The position numbers were made by a program, and so were the translations under genes. From Mesostigma viride (Eukaryota; Streptophyta; Mesostigmatophyceae; Mesostigmatales; Mesostigmataceae), in contig RPFO01000389.1 in the NCBI GenBank assembly GCA_009746045.1, positions 1,068,804-1,122,661 of the forward strand: a stretch of DNA of 53,858 bases. Direction: 5' to 3'. The notes under the pieces were generated by a model that was given only the letters and a program-made list of their open reading frames with translations, was not told the DNA's origin and did not search any database. Positions 39,378-50,696 of the stretch are shown here, in pieces. Numbering within the stretch: position 1 is the stretch's first letter; each line of letters begins with the position of its first letter.

Positions 39378-41622
39378 ATGCCGAGAAGGGTAGCAGTGCT
39401 ACGACCTGCTCACGTGTGCAGTCCTGAGGAGTGGGAGCGATTTGATGCAAGAGCATGTGAAGAGGAAAAGCCGAAACAAAACGTCGTTCCCTCGGAATAT
39501 GTGCGGACCTTAAGACTTCAAATCACGACCTTTGGCCGTGCATACCTCGTAGAGGGGTATGTCCTCAAGGAACAGGATGGCGCCATGGTTGATGCTCTCA
39601 TTAACCGGGTAAAGAAGAGCTGCATAAACTTTCTAGAAACATGTGTGGCTGACGACAACCGTGCCGAGCTGGATAAGTATGAGGCATCCAGCTGGGTGCT
39701 AGACCCGACGACTGGTGAGCTCACCGCCCAGAAGCCCAAGGGCTCCAAACCCAAAGCCCTAAGTGTTGAAGAATTCGTAAAAAAGGAGCTGAGCCGGTGG
39801 CTAAGCAACTCCAGCTTAAAAAAGAGGCAGAGTTTTGCCGAGGACGAGGATGATGACGTGAAGGAAAATACCAAAGCGCTAAGCGACGTGACCAACATGC
39901 CAAAGGTAATAACGCTATCTTTAGCTACAGGAGTCTGCAAGCTTCTTGGTTTTTTCTTTCATCGCAGGTCTGCTACTAACCGACTTCCCGAATGTTAACG
40001 TCCTTATTGCATGCCCCGCCCTCTGCTTGCAGACAACTCCTGCTGCCAAGCCGGCGGCAAAGCCGGCGGCCAAGCCGGCGGCCAAGCCGGCGGCCAAGCC
40101 GGAGGTCAAGCCGGAAGTAAAGCCGGAAGTAAAGCCGGAGGTCAAGCCGGAGGCCAAGCCTGTGCAGCATGCCACAGGCGTCCGAGCAGATGAAATTCGG
40201 AGACTCAGAGCTCGGCTCCAAGCCCTTGAGGAGGAGTTAGAGCAGGAAGTGGCAGGGTACGCGCCTGCACCTGTGGAGGTATCGGATGTGAGGCCGCCGC
40301 CTCCGGTGGCCAAGAAGGTTGTACCGCCGCCCCCTCCCGTTCCCAAGCAGCCTGTCATGCCGCCCCCTCCGGTGGCCAAGAAGGTTGTACCGCCGCCCCC
40401 TCCCGTTGGCACGCAGCCTGTCATGCCGCCCCCTCCGGTGCCCAGCAACGCTGTGCAGCCGTCCCCTCCGGTGCCCAACAACACCGTGGAGCCGCCCACT
40501 CCGGTTCCCAAGCTGGCCGACCTGCCAATGCCGGATGGTCTCCCGCCCGCTCGTGTGCCTGCCATCAAGCCAGATGTCTTCGAGCCCATCACGTCGCGCC
40601 CCGCCGTCAACAAGCCACCCGCCAGCAACAAGCCGGCCGCCAGCAAGAAGCCGGCCGCCAGCAAGAAGCCGGCTGCAAAGCGAAAGCTTCCTAGTGGTCC
40701 CATGGACTTGGGGCTTGCGCACTATCTGAGCACCTTACTGCCAACCGCGGTGGTTCAAGAGCGACCGGGCCCTGGTGGTTTCGGAGAAGCACTGCACGGG
40801 GCCTTCGTGGCACAAAGGTACAAGTACGAGCGCGATGGGGCGCGGCCGGCTGCGTATGTTTGGGAGCCTGGCAAAGTGGTGGAGGTGAAGCCGAAGCTCA
40901 AGGCCCCTTACGGCACGCGGTTTGTGGAGCGTGATGGGGGCTCGCAAATGCTGTTTGTTGACTTTGCCACGATGCATTACGGTGACGCCGAGGGCAACGA
41001 GAATGCGTGGGTCCTTCTGGGCAACGTCACTGACGACGACCTTCGAGGCGCACGTGCAAAATTGAAGGAGAGTTGGGGGCCAGCAGAGGAGAAGGAGGAG
41101 GTGTCGGATGAGTATGTACCGGCCAAGCGAGCGCGGGCGCCACCCAAGGAGAAGGCGTCTGCCGGTGCTCCCTCCGCGCCAGCGATCCCGCCTGCCTCTA
41201 GCTCTTCGACCGCAACGGTGTCTGCCGGTGCTCCCTCCGCGCCAGCGATCCCGCCTGCCTCTAGCTCTCCGGCCGCAACGGTGTCTGCCGGTGCTCCCTC
41301 CGCGCCAGCGATCCCGCCTGCCTCTAGCCCTTCGCCCGCAATGGCGTCTGCCGGTGCTCCCTCCGCGCCAGCGATCCCGCCTGCCTCTAGCTCTTCGACC
41401 GCAACGGAGTCTGCCGGTGCTCCCTCCGCGCCAGCGATCCCGCCTGCCTCTAGCTCTCCGGCCGCAACGGCGTCTGCCGATGCTCCCTCCGCGCCAGATC
41501 TCACCGAGGCGGAACTGGAGCTTGCCGCGCTCAAGGCCATGATGGCAAAAGCGCAGCGGAAAGTTGAGCTGGAGCGGCAAGCAAAGGAGTCCCAGAGTCA
41601 GACTCCTGATCCGGTAATTTAG
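39378..41622 (+). CDS. CACTA accessory protein of unknown function, two exons
   Basis: Exon 1 39378-39905, phase-0 GT-AG intron of 127 nt (39906-40032), exon 2 40033-41622; 705 aa from an ATG. The N-terminal 170 residues are charged and without a recognised domain. Exon 2 begins with AKPA/KPEV tandem units, a coiled-coil-like EIRRLRARLQALEEELEQE, then PPPPVPK repeats, a possibly folded block (about 40690-41090, GPMDLGLAHYLSTLL ... EGNENAWVLLGN), five-and-a-half 21-residue repeats and a C-terminal coiled coil. By position it is the counterpart of TnpA-like proteins that bind subterminal repeats in En/Spm; that is inference. Confidence 0.7.
41158..41505 (+). repeat. 63-bp coding minisatellite
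   Basis: Units start at 41158, 41221, 41284, 41347, 41410 and 41473, encoding SAGAPSAPAIPPASSSSTAT-like 21-residue repeats. The period is a multiple of three, so the frame is kept. Confidence 0.95.
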
Positions 41623-42107
41623 TGGAATGTTTTTTCTGAAGCACGTTTTAGCTATGTAGTGATGTGGTGTTGTCACACCCAATTGCCATGTGCGTATATT
41701 TTTGTTACTCATGTATGTATCACTCTCATGCTAGGTCATGCATCATACCCACAGGCATAACCCATTTCACCATGCATAGGATGTTTTGCTGGGCAACAAC
41801 TATCTGCCGTGCCTGACTGCCCCCCCCCCCCCTGCCTTGCTGCCCTTGTGTCCTCTTCAATGGTGGTGCTCTGTGTGCCTGCAGGCCTCCAGAGCATGAG
41901 TGCTGGCAACTGTGTGGCTTTGTTCAGGCAAAGAAGCATCATTGATCATGATGACACCTGAAGAAGAAGTAAATTAATTGGCTGGGATTGATGCGGCCTG
42001 TGTTATTTCACAATGGTGTAAACGTATCGATGAGACGCCCAATGTGGGGCTAAATCCTCATTGTAAATCAAGAGAGACAACTGTTAATGGGATGTATTAT
42101 TATTTGT

Positions 42108-42113
42108 AATAAA
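42108..42113 (+). terminator. Polyadenylation signal of accessory gene
   Basis: AATAAA in TTTGTAATAAAGAAACC, about 490 bases past the stop. Confidence 0.5.
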
Positions 42114-42194
42114 GAAACCATTTGGAATGATGGCCTGTTAAGCTGTTCTTAACAGTGCTTGTGTTGTAATGCTGGCAAAATCTGCATTTTCCCC

Positions 42195-42543
42195 TTTTTT
42201 ATCACTGTCATTTTTACCACTTTGTGGTATTTTTTTACCACCCTCATTTTTACCACTTTTTACCACTTTTTACCACCCTCACTTTTACCACTGTGTGGCG
42301 TGTTTTTACCACCCTCGCTTTTACCACTTGGTGGTATTTTTTACCACTTTGGTGGTAAAAGGGGTGGTAAAAGGTGGTAAAATGATTTAACCACCTGCTT
42401 TTCTCCTAGCGTTTTCCCACCGTTTTACCACTTTTTACCACTTTTTACCACTTTTTACCACTTTTTACCACTTTTTACCACTTTTTACCACTTTTTACCA
42501 CTTTTTACCACTTTTTACCACCCACTTTTACCACTTTTACCAC
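42195..42543. repeat. Right subterminal repeats of the CACTA element
   Basis: Arrays of TTTTTACCACT, including nine near-perfect head-to-tail 11-mers at about 42420-42520. Confidence 0.9.
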
Positions 42544-42568
42544 TTTTACCACCAACGAGTTCCTAGTG
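42544..42568 (-). repeat. CACTA right terminal inverted repeat
   Basis: 25 bp ending CCTAGTG, exact inverse of 33847-33871, followed by the CT duplication at 42569-42570. Confidence 0.97.
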
Positions 42569-43581
42569 CTGCTGAAGCAACTGTCACAAGGCCAGAGGGG
42601 ACGGGGCAGCCACCTAAGGCCCGGGGGCCTCTCATGGCGGACGTCATCCGAGCACTCATGCGCAGCAAACATGATCCCAAGGTATCCAAGCTCACGGGGT
42701 GGGGGTCGTGCTGGGCAGCTACAATGGAGGTAGATACCAACTCACAGGTGTCTGTTATCAGGGAAGAGGATGCTGTAGGCTTACAGATGTCCCATCCCAG
42801 TTGCCTTGCTGTGTCTGATTTCTCAGGAAAGGTGTCCATGAAGATCCTAGGGGAAGTGAGTGTGCCTATCTTAGGGATGCCCACCACGTTCTGTGTGGTA
42901 GAGGGCTATCAGGGGCCTGCCATTCTGGGTCAGAACTTCTTGTGCATGCCAGGGGTTACTTTGACCTCTGATGAGTTGGCACTAGAAGGCAGAGGCAGCC
43001 TCTCCCTTGACAGATATCACTATTCCCAGGGTCTTGCAGTGGCGGTGAAGGCTGCGTGTTAAGAGTCAGCAAGCTGAGGGTCCTCAAGGTCAGGAACCCA
43101 TAGCTGAGGACCTGTTGATCATCCCAACCACCTTTGATCCACGGCAGTTAGGGGTAAACAGGTACCAGATAGCTGCTCACAGTCCTATTCCCTGGCGCCA
43201 GCTAGTCGAGATGATGCAAAGCCCCAAGATGGCTAAGGCATGGACTCTTGGCTTTGTTGCTTCTGGGCATGAGTGGATAGTTTCCAACTGTGCAAAGCCT
43301 GTGGATGAGCTGCCAGAAGTTCACCAGCTGCTCAGATTGATGTTTGTCCTCAAGCTCAAGGAGGTAGATGGTGTCCAGGTGCCACATGTCAGACCAGTTG
43401 TAACCGAGTATCATGGCACTGGCCAGTTGTTAGATGAGGAGCTCTATACTCCAGGGATGCTGCATGACACGTGGAGGATTCTGCTGTGCATATTTCTGTC
43501 TTTTCTGGTTAAGGGTGTGCCCTATAGCTCTGTGCTGATTGATTTCAAGAGGGCTTTTCTCAAGGGTGACCAAGATCAGGC
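42569..43581 (+). pseudogene. Element A copy 2: protease and RT N-terminus
   Basis: 42634-43062 holds MEVDTNSQVSVI and VSVPILGMPTTFCVVEGYQGPAILGQNF, the retropepsin-like region with DTNS in place of DTGA. A 4-base insertion relative to copy 1 near 43053 ends that frame. 43115-43581 holds the RT start (HVRPVVTEYHG ... ELYTPGMLHDTW ... LIDFKRAFLKGDQDQ) and is cut by the solo LTR in motif A's neighbourhood. Confidence 0.75.
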
Positions 43582-44248
43582 TGTTACGTCCCGAGCCGGA
43601 CGGTGCGAAAGATCTAATCTAGTATAAGGTGCAGTTTAATAAGCCGGCATAGCCGCGCATCCGCGTACCGCGATAGCAAGCAAAGATCGCAGTAAATTGA
43701 CTAACTGAGCAGCGGTTTATCCTCAGCTAGGCCTTATAGCATGATTAATTAATCTAGCTATATAACACGGCATGTCACGAGGCAAATGACATCCGGATTA
43801 GTGCCCCTTGGTCTGAGAGAGTCGTCAACACTCGTTTCATTAATCATCAAACCAAAGAGAGAGAGTCCACCGTCCACAGACCAATTTCACCTAGCTGCGC
43901 TACCAAGCTGGCAAGTTGGTGTGCAGGCGCGCCGACATGCGCTCCGATCTTCCAGATACTGCCGTCAAGCCCCAATAGGTTCTGTATGACGTCTAGGGCC
44001 GGCCCGGCCCCTAGAAGATCTCGTACTTCTGGCTAGGCCCAAAATAACTGGTCCGGAACACACAAAGTACCAAATAGACACACAAAGTCCCGAACTTAGG
44101 ACAAATTCCCAAATAAGTCCCGAACTGAGTCCTATAGTCCGGCGGACTATGAAAGCGAGCTATCGAAAGTCCCAAACGAATAACAAATGACTTTCGACTT
44201 ATTATTTGAAGGCATTGTTACGCCCATACAAAGGTCTGAGCCGTAACA
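43582..44248 (+). mobile_element. Solo LTR of a retrotransposon, 667 bp
   Basis: Starts TGTTACGTCCCGAGCC and ends GAGCCGTAACA, flanked by CAGGC at 43577-43581 and 44249-44253. Copy 1 of element A has the uninterrupted site (GCCTG at 22709-22713, reverse strand). TG...CA ends plus a 5-bp duplication and no coding content fit an LTR left after recombination. No partner element of this family is in the window. Strand is arbitrary. Confidence 0.85.
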
Positions 44249-45451
44249 CAGGCTAGGCAGACTTGGAGAGATATCCCTCCTTTCTTTGTGACTGTACCTG
44301 CTGTATGGAGAGCAGAGATAAAGGCCAGGTACCTGAGAATTCTAAAAGGGTTGGAAGGTCTCAGGTCCAGTCCCATCATCTGGAGGAAGAGCCTAGAGAA
44401 ATTCTTGAAGAATACTTGTGGGTTTTCTGTGTCTCCAGTGGATCCCTGTTTGTTCCAAGGGTCCCACAATGGCCTTCCTGTCTTTGCCTCACTGCATGGT
44501 GATGACCTGCATCTCATAGGTCCACCAGACTGGGTTGAGGCTGTTTCGGCCAAGATCCAGAAGCTTTTTGAGCTAGGTAAGATACAGCACATGGTGGAGA
44601 ATGAGCCTATGGTCTTCTGTGGCATGCAGGCTACGTTGTTCCAAGCCAAGGGCTCGTGGTTCATCAGAATGGAGGGTGGTAAGGACTATCCACAGCAGAT
44701 TGTAGATGCATTGCAGGAGCCCATCACGCAGGCTAGGTGTGCTACCATCAGGGGCATGCTGGCATGGCTTGCAAGTATATGTGCCCCTGACTTGCTGGTT
44801 TTGAGTCGACTTACTGATTTCCAGCTGGTTGAGGTGGGTGCTGAGAGTGTGGTGCAGGCTGTCATGATGTCTCCCCCTCTTATACTGGGTCCTGTGGATT
44901 TGTACAAGCCCCTTGACATGGTTCTCTATGTGGACAGTTCTATGGATAATAGGAAGGTCACAGAGGTCAGGGGCAGGGCAGCAGCATTAGTTACCCTGGA
45001 GCAAGATCACACCTCACTTGTTACCTGGTACAGTCGGTTGCAGAACAGGGTTACACCCAGCAGTGATATTGCTGAGTGCAGGGCAATCTGTGAAGGGCTG
45101 CATACTGCTCTTTACTTGAGGGAGCTCTTCTACCAGCTATGTCAAGTGGCTTCCTGTAGGTTGCAGCTGCATACACTGGTGAGGACTGATAGCATGGGCA
45201 TGGTGCAATTTGTGCACAGGCAGCTGGCCAGGAGCAGGGACCTTGACTACTTGTTGCTCAAGGAGATGTCCTACCTAGCTCACATTGAACATGTGCCTGG
45301 TGTGGACAACCCTGCAGATGCCCTCACCAAGCTGGAGGAGAAGGCGGAGCGGCAGTACCCCCTGCTCCGTGGGCTCATGGACCCCTTACACGCGGGCGGC
45401 CATAGAGACCAGGCCTTGCTTCAGCTTGGGTGTCCCCAGTGGGCTGCTTGA
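44249..45451 (+). pseudogene. Element A copy 2: reverse transcriptase and RNase H
   Basis: A 387-aa frame from 44288 with KGLEGLRSSPIIWRK, the catalytic LHGDD, DSSMDNRK, SDIAECRAI, RTDSMGMV and DNPADALTK. It lacks the GTAC duplication that breaks copy 1, so this half is intact; its N-terminus is separated by the solo LTR. Confidence 0.85.
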
Positions 45452-45838
45452 CCAAAGTACCAAGTGGTGACTGGTGCTTACTGGTTGACAGCCGGTCCTT
45501 CAGGGTTAGGTACACCCTCCTGGACAGGAGTTGGTGTGGAATGTCACTCCTACCAGCTGAGAATCATGCCTGGCCCTCCCCATGGGGTTCAGAAGAGTCG
45601 CCAGGACTCAAGTCGACGCCTTTGGCCTCAAACAGTTAGGCCATGCAAGGGCAACCCGAATGCTGGTTCTTACAGGTTGCTGTACATATGTTTTCTACTA
45701 GTGCTTGTTTCCAACCTGTTGCTAATAAAGAACCTGGTTGTGTGACCATGTGGCACATGGTTGCCAGGGAGCCACATTCTGGGTTATATAATGCTTGAAT
45801 AAAACATAATCATGTCATGTCATTCTCATGTTGTTTTC
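45452..45838 (+). repeat. 3' LTR region of element A copy 2
   Basis: Matches the minus-strand end of copy 1 (21555-20466, minus the palindrome-ended element). Contains AATAAA at about 45725 and 45799. The LTR's exact start cannot be set because no A copy keeps both LTRs. Confidence 0.55.
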
Positions 45839-46370
45839 ATCACACCACCTCCACCACCTCCACCACCTCCACCATCACGGCACAACTCAAGCAACAAGCC
45901 CTCGACCTTCGCGAGGAAGCCGACATCGCCAAGCGCAGCCACAATGTCATCGTCAAGCACTTCGACCAGCCGACAGGTGAGACCTCCACGAGCCTTCTTG
46001 AGGCGAGCCTTCTCACGGCATTTAAGCGCGCCATTCTTGCCCCCATGCTACTCACTGGTGAGCTGCACATGTCGGCTGTCCGCCTCCCCTGCGCGCGGGG
46101 GAAGGCTGGCCCGGCACCCGTGCTCCTCACCTTTAAGTACATGGCGGACAAGCTGGCGTTCCGTGCCGCAAGAAGCTCTCGGAGACTCGCTTCACGCTGG
46201 ACAACGACTTGACCCTGGCCCAGCAACAGCGGCGACGCGAGCTATTATGGCCGACCTATACCTTCAGCTCCGGCAGAGCGCAAGGGGGAAGCCGGTATAC
46301 TGGAGGGGGGCGGTCATACCACGTTGACCACAAGCCCTGGCAGGCCCCTCCTGCCACCTCAGACTAGGGA
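45839..46370 (+). pseudogene. LINE ORF1 fragment
   Basis: Plus-strand relative of the ORF1 at 9.4-10.3 kb: KQQALDLREEADIAKRSHNVI, LTGELHMSAVRLPCARGKAGPAPVLLTFK and, after a shift, LTLAQQQRRRELLWPTY. Lacks the N-terminus. It starts exactly where element A copy 2 stops. Confidence 0.65.
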
Positions 46371-46874
46371 ATATATACCAGTAGAGTAGATTAGTCAGGC
46401 TTAGCCTAGCATGTGGCCCACGCGCATGTGCGCCCATAATGGCCCCCATGGATGATGCCTTCAGAATTTAGCCAAGCCCTGCCTATAATGGGACCACCAT
46501 GGATATTCAATGCAATAAGAATTTAGCCATGCTATGCCAGTTAGATGAGATGCTTAGGCTGACACACGGATTTCCGGCCTGCGCGCCGCGTATTGCCTAC
46601 CGCGGCTGAGCGGGACACCTCAGTACTGTACGGCAGGGCGTACGGTACTGAGGCGTCATGTGGACTGACGTGCAGTTAGTGCCAGACTGTTCCTAGGTGC
46701 TAGATCGACCCGCCAGGTCCGGTGTAGCCGGGCCTGACGGGCCGAGTCTAAGCTGGTTGCTAGTGACGTGGTCGCATGGCATTGCAGTGTCCAGTTGTCC
46801 ACTGGCAGGTGCTGCAGTGAGCACTGCCATAGGCATATAGGCGTAGCACTGGGGAGTGCCGCAACACCCCGAGT
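46371..46874. other. No gene recognised
   Basis: Leader or flank of element D; it may hold part of D's 5' LTR, but the 3' LTR is outside the window, so this cannot be shown. Confidence 0.3.
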
Positions 46875-48670
46875 TTGCCCAGACGTTCCATTCTGAGCCC
46901 TCAAGCTTACACTACTCTCATTGTATTATTGCTAATACAACCATCATTCCATTTCAGCTTTCGGCAGTTGTCCTTCGTCTCTAGACGCGTTCCAACTTGG
47001 ACTGAAAAGCTTTTTTCTTTTTTCCGAAAAACAAAAAAACATGGCTTCCAACAACGTCAAGGACAACAAGAAGGCGGGGAAGGCGCCTGCCAGGCGCACA
47101 TCCCCCGACTCTCGCCGGAGGGCTCGCCCTCCGCCAAGGATGCACCGAGGGTGACGCCTAGCGTCACCTTCCGCACGGTGGTCGCCGATCACCCCAGGCG
47201 TCGGACCCCGCAGGTGGGGACCGGCGCCCGGGGGATGGCGAGCGGACGCCCGTTTGCCACTGGCGGCTCGTCCGCCATGGCACCCGGGGGGCAGGACCCC
47301 CGGGCACGTGATACCCCCATCGCAGGTGATGGGGGTCGTGAACGAAGCGATTCCTCGGAAGAGGACGGGGAGGTGCAGCCTGTGAGGCCGCGGCCTTCGA
47401 TAGAGATTTCTTCCCAGACGCCGGCGACGTCTGGTAATCTTTCGGTGGGCCGACAGATGGCCATCCTGGACATTGATCGATATGGGGCGCATGTTCCGCC
47501 GCCTGTCGAGTTCGGGCGCCTACCGTATTTACTTCCCATCGGGAAGATGACATTCCAGCGTTCATCTCTGTGAACGGCTGGATCATTCGTCAGCGTTTTC
47601 AGCTGACCGCCGATGAGCCGACGCACGCGATCGATGTTCATCGGACGCACACGATGCTCGAGCGTCGGCTGCGGATGCAGTTCAACTTGATCCAGGTGGC
47701 GGTTTGGATGTGGTGCTTTGCCAACAGGCCGAAGCACAATCCAGGCACTGTGGATCAGTGGGCGTCCAGGCAGCGTCAGAGAGATGCGCTGCGCGTGGTG
47801 GCCAAGCAGGAGATCGCGCTGACTCCGTTGCCGTCGTGGCCACAAGTCACGCCAGTTGGCTGGGAAGCTGACAGGCGCGAGGCGGCTGCGATGCCGCCTG
47901 CGACCGAGCGCGGGGCGGCAGTCGCCCCTACCACGCCCATGGGTGGTGTAACCACCCAGGACCCTCTGGCAGGGCAGAGGGTCCAGCCTCAGCAGCGGGC
48001 TCCCCCGCCCAGCGTGGGGGGCCAGGTGGCTGAGGAGGCCACCGGGGTTGCAGGGACCCCGGCGGCGACGCCAGCTCCCGGGGTCGCAGGGACCCCGGCA
48101 GTGACGCCGGCGCCTCCGGCGCAGGCGGGGGAGGCAACTCCCATGGAGGGTGTCACTGGCACCTCCAGCGGCTCTGGGGGGCAGGCCCCCTCCAGCCGCA
48201 CCAAGGACAAGGCCCTGGCTGGGCCGGAGGGGCCTCAGGGTCCCACCCTGGCAGGGCAGCAGCCGGCACGGCTGGACGGCGATCTGGAAGGTCGGGACTT
48301 CATCACCCTGGGTGATGAGTCTGTGTGGCGGGCCATTCAGGCTGCCACAGCCTCCTTCCGTGGGCTGGCCGACAGGAGCCAGCAGCTGCACGTCGCGGAG
48401 GCGGGCAGCCTGGTGTGTGCGATTATCACGCACATACTGGGCTTGCCCACCCTCCACGCGGACACACGTAGGGTGTGTGACGACTTGCTGCCTGCCCTGC
48501 AGGCCCTCCTCTCAGGGAGGAGGGTGCAGGGTAACAGGGTTCGCCTGGTGCGACTCCTGGAGCTCCTGCACAATGCCATCCTGAAAGGGGCGGGTAGGTG
48601 GTTGCCTACCTGGCTGCATCATGACTTTACTAACCCTACTGACGATGAAGTGTCTCTCTCTCCCACCTAA
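46875..48670 (+). pseudogene. Element D upstream protein (Gag N-terminal part?), frameshifted
   Basis: An ATG at 47041 (MASNNVKDNKKAGK) leads, through shifts, to frames 46875-47573 and 47570-48670; the text runs on across them (DDIPAFISVNGWIIRQRF). The C-terminal half has Pro/Ala-rich repeats and a helical block (GDESVWRAIQAATASFRGLAD ...). No domain recognised. It overlaps the next frame at 48621-48670. Likely the first part of D's Gag, but it could be a separate accessory protein. Confidence 0.45.
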
Positions 48671-49696
48671 GTTCCATGACTGGGAGGAGGCCCGCAGCAG
48701 GAGGCGGGAAGTCACACATACTCACACCCCCACCCAGCCCACCCCTATGTTGCCTACCCATCCTACACAGCCCATGCTTGCCCCTCCTGCTCAGCTCACT
48801 CAGGTAGCACCTCCCTCTCAGCATGTCTCTCCTGTGAATGCTGCAGCAGCAACACCATCTTCTCCCTCACCCCCTGCATCCCCCTCCAGGTGGCCCACAT
48901 ACAATGAAAACCGTCCTGTGGATAGGATTAATGTCAGGGGGCTGCCTGAGGGGCATACTAGGGAGCAGGGGAATCATGCACTTCTCTCTCTCCAGCTGGC
49001 TAGGGAGGAACTGAATGTCAAGAATTTGTTTGGATCTCTCATGCAGGGGGATTTTTACCATCAGTCCTCCTCTCAGATTCAGAATCTCATCCTTGTCTTC
49101 CAGCGTAGGTATCCCAGGTGGCAGGACACGCAGGCTAGGGCAGTTTGGGAGGCCTTCATGAAGGAGCTAACTGACCTCCTCTCCACCCCCTCATCTGTGG
49201 ACATGTATGGGGCATTCAGGTGGGTAGAGGAATACAGGGTCACCTCCGTAGACTATGCGGCTGAGACCAAGAAATATGAGCTAGCCATCAAAGCACGCCC
49301 TGATGTCCAGCAGCTAGATCACAAGTTCTTGCTGCATGCATTCCTGGAGAAACTCAAACTTGACAAAAACACCTACGCTATGCTTGCAACAGGAATGGCA
49401 AAATACTGGGAGGACATGAAGGAGGCATTGGATTATATCAAGCTGGCCCTGGCCCCCCTCAGCCAGGGGGCCATGGGCATCTCTGTAAAGAGGGTCAGGG
49501 GGGAGGATAGGGAGGAGGAGGACAGGGAGAGGGAAGACAGGAGCAAGAGGCCTGTCACCATGGCAGAGGTGAAGTCCCTGCTGGGACAGATGTTTAAGGG
49601 CAAGGGCAAGGGCAAGGGCAAGGGCAAGGGCAAGGGCAGGGGCTGGGGCAAGGGCAAGGGTAAGGGGCAGTCTCCCTCCAAGGGGGGCAGCTCCAG

Positions 49697-50151
<455 letters not shown>

Positions 50152-50159
50152 AAGCAGGA

Positions 50160-50696
50160 CAAGGAGGACAAGGCTTCTCAGCGGTGCACCCGCTGTGGCA
50201 TGAGGTACCATCTTCGACCTGCCACAAGAACGTGGCCGACACGCTGGCGCACTTGGACGTCCTGTGCCACAAGTGCCACGGGCCGCCCCACGGCGACCCC
50301 AAGGACTGCAAGCGGCCTCCTTACGGCAAGAAGTGTGAGTCTCCCTCTCATGCTGGCTTGAGTGTGCCTGCTTCACCTCTTTCATCTGCATGCCCCACTG
50401 TCAGAGCAGTGAGCAGTTCTGGAAAGGTGCTACAGCTGGTTTCAGAAGATTATGTCTCTAAACCAACCTTCACATCTATGGTTCCCAAGGTGTGCAGAGT
50501 GTCCCCCTCAGAGGATGCTCATATCAGTATTCAGGAGCTTGCTTTGCAGTTGCACTTCCTTTATGGGCATGAAGTGAGTGCAGAGGTGGTGGCAGCAGCA
50601 ATAGGGGGGCAGCACTCAGACGTGCTTGCCAGGTGGTCAGATCCCACTGCCAGCATTGTCAGTTCAATGCACCCAACCCCCCTAAGTGGCATGTAG
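50160..50696 (+). pseudogene. Element D zinc knuckles and integrase HHCC finger, frame-broken
   Basis: CTRCGMRYH in one frame is followed after a one-base shift by CHKCHGPPHGDPKDC, so two knuckles were present. Further on, QLHFLYGH and (after another shift at about 50635) CQHCQFN form the integrase zinc finger. Single-base shifts in each step suggest decay or assembly errors. Confidence 0.6.

Larger units (their letters stand above)
33847..42568. mobile_element. Complete CACTA (EnSpm) DNA transposon, 8722 bp
   Basis: Exact 25-bp terminal inverted repeats starting CACTAGGAACTCGTTGGTGG (33847-33871; 42544-42568). Flanked by CT on both sides; element A copy 1 has the uninterrupted site at 29910-29922. 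Subterminal arrays of TTTTTACCACT and AAAAAGCAGT line both ends. It carries a six-exon tnp2-type transposase on the minus strand and a two-exon gene on the plus strand, divergently transcribed from about 38.4-39.4 kb, each with AATAAA near its end. All splice phases agree, so it looks potentially autonomous. Confidence 0.95.
32300..45838 (+). mobile_element. Copia-like element A, copy 2 (interrupted twice)
   Basis: Plus-strand copy of the element at 20.5-30.1 kb. Parts: integrase 32585-33846, protease and RT start 42569-43581, RT and RNase H 44249-45451, 3' LTR region to 45838. The gaps are the CACTA transposon and a solo LTR. The left limit is uncertain; the right limit is where similarity to copy 1 stops, at a LINE ORF1 fragment. 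Frameshifts in integrase and protease (4-base insertion near 43053) mark it as defective. Confidence 0.75.

Noticed and set aside
39921-41712. Minus-strand frames of 260, 325 and 187 aa
   Set aside because: Shadows of the repeat-rich exon 2 of the CACTA accessory gene.
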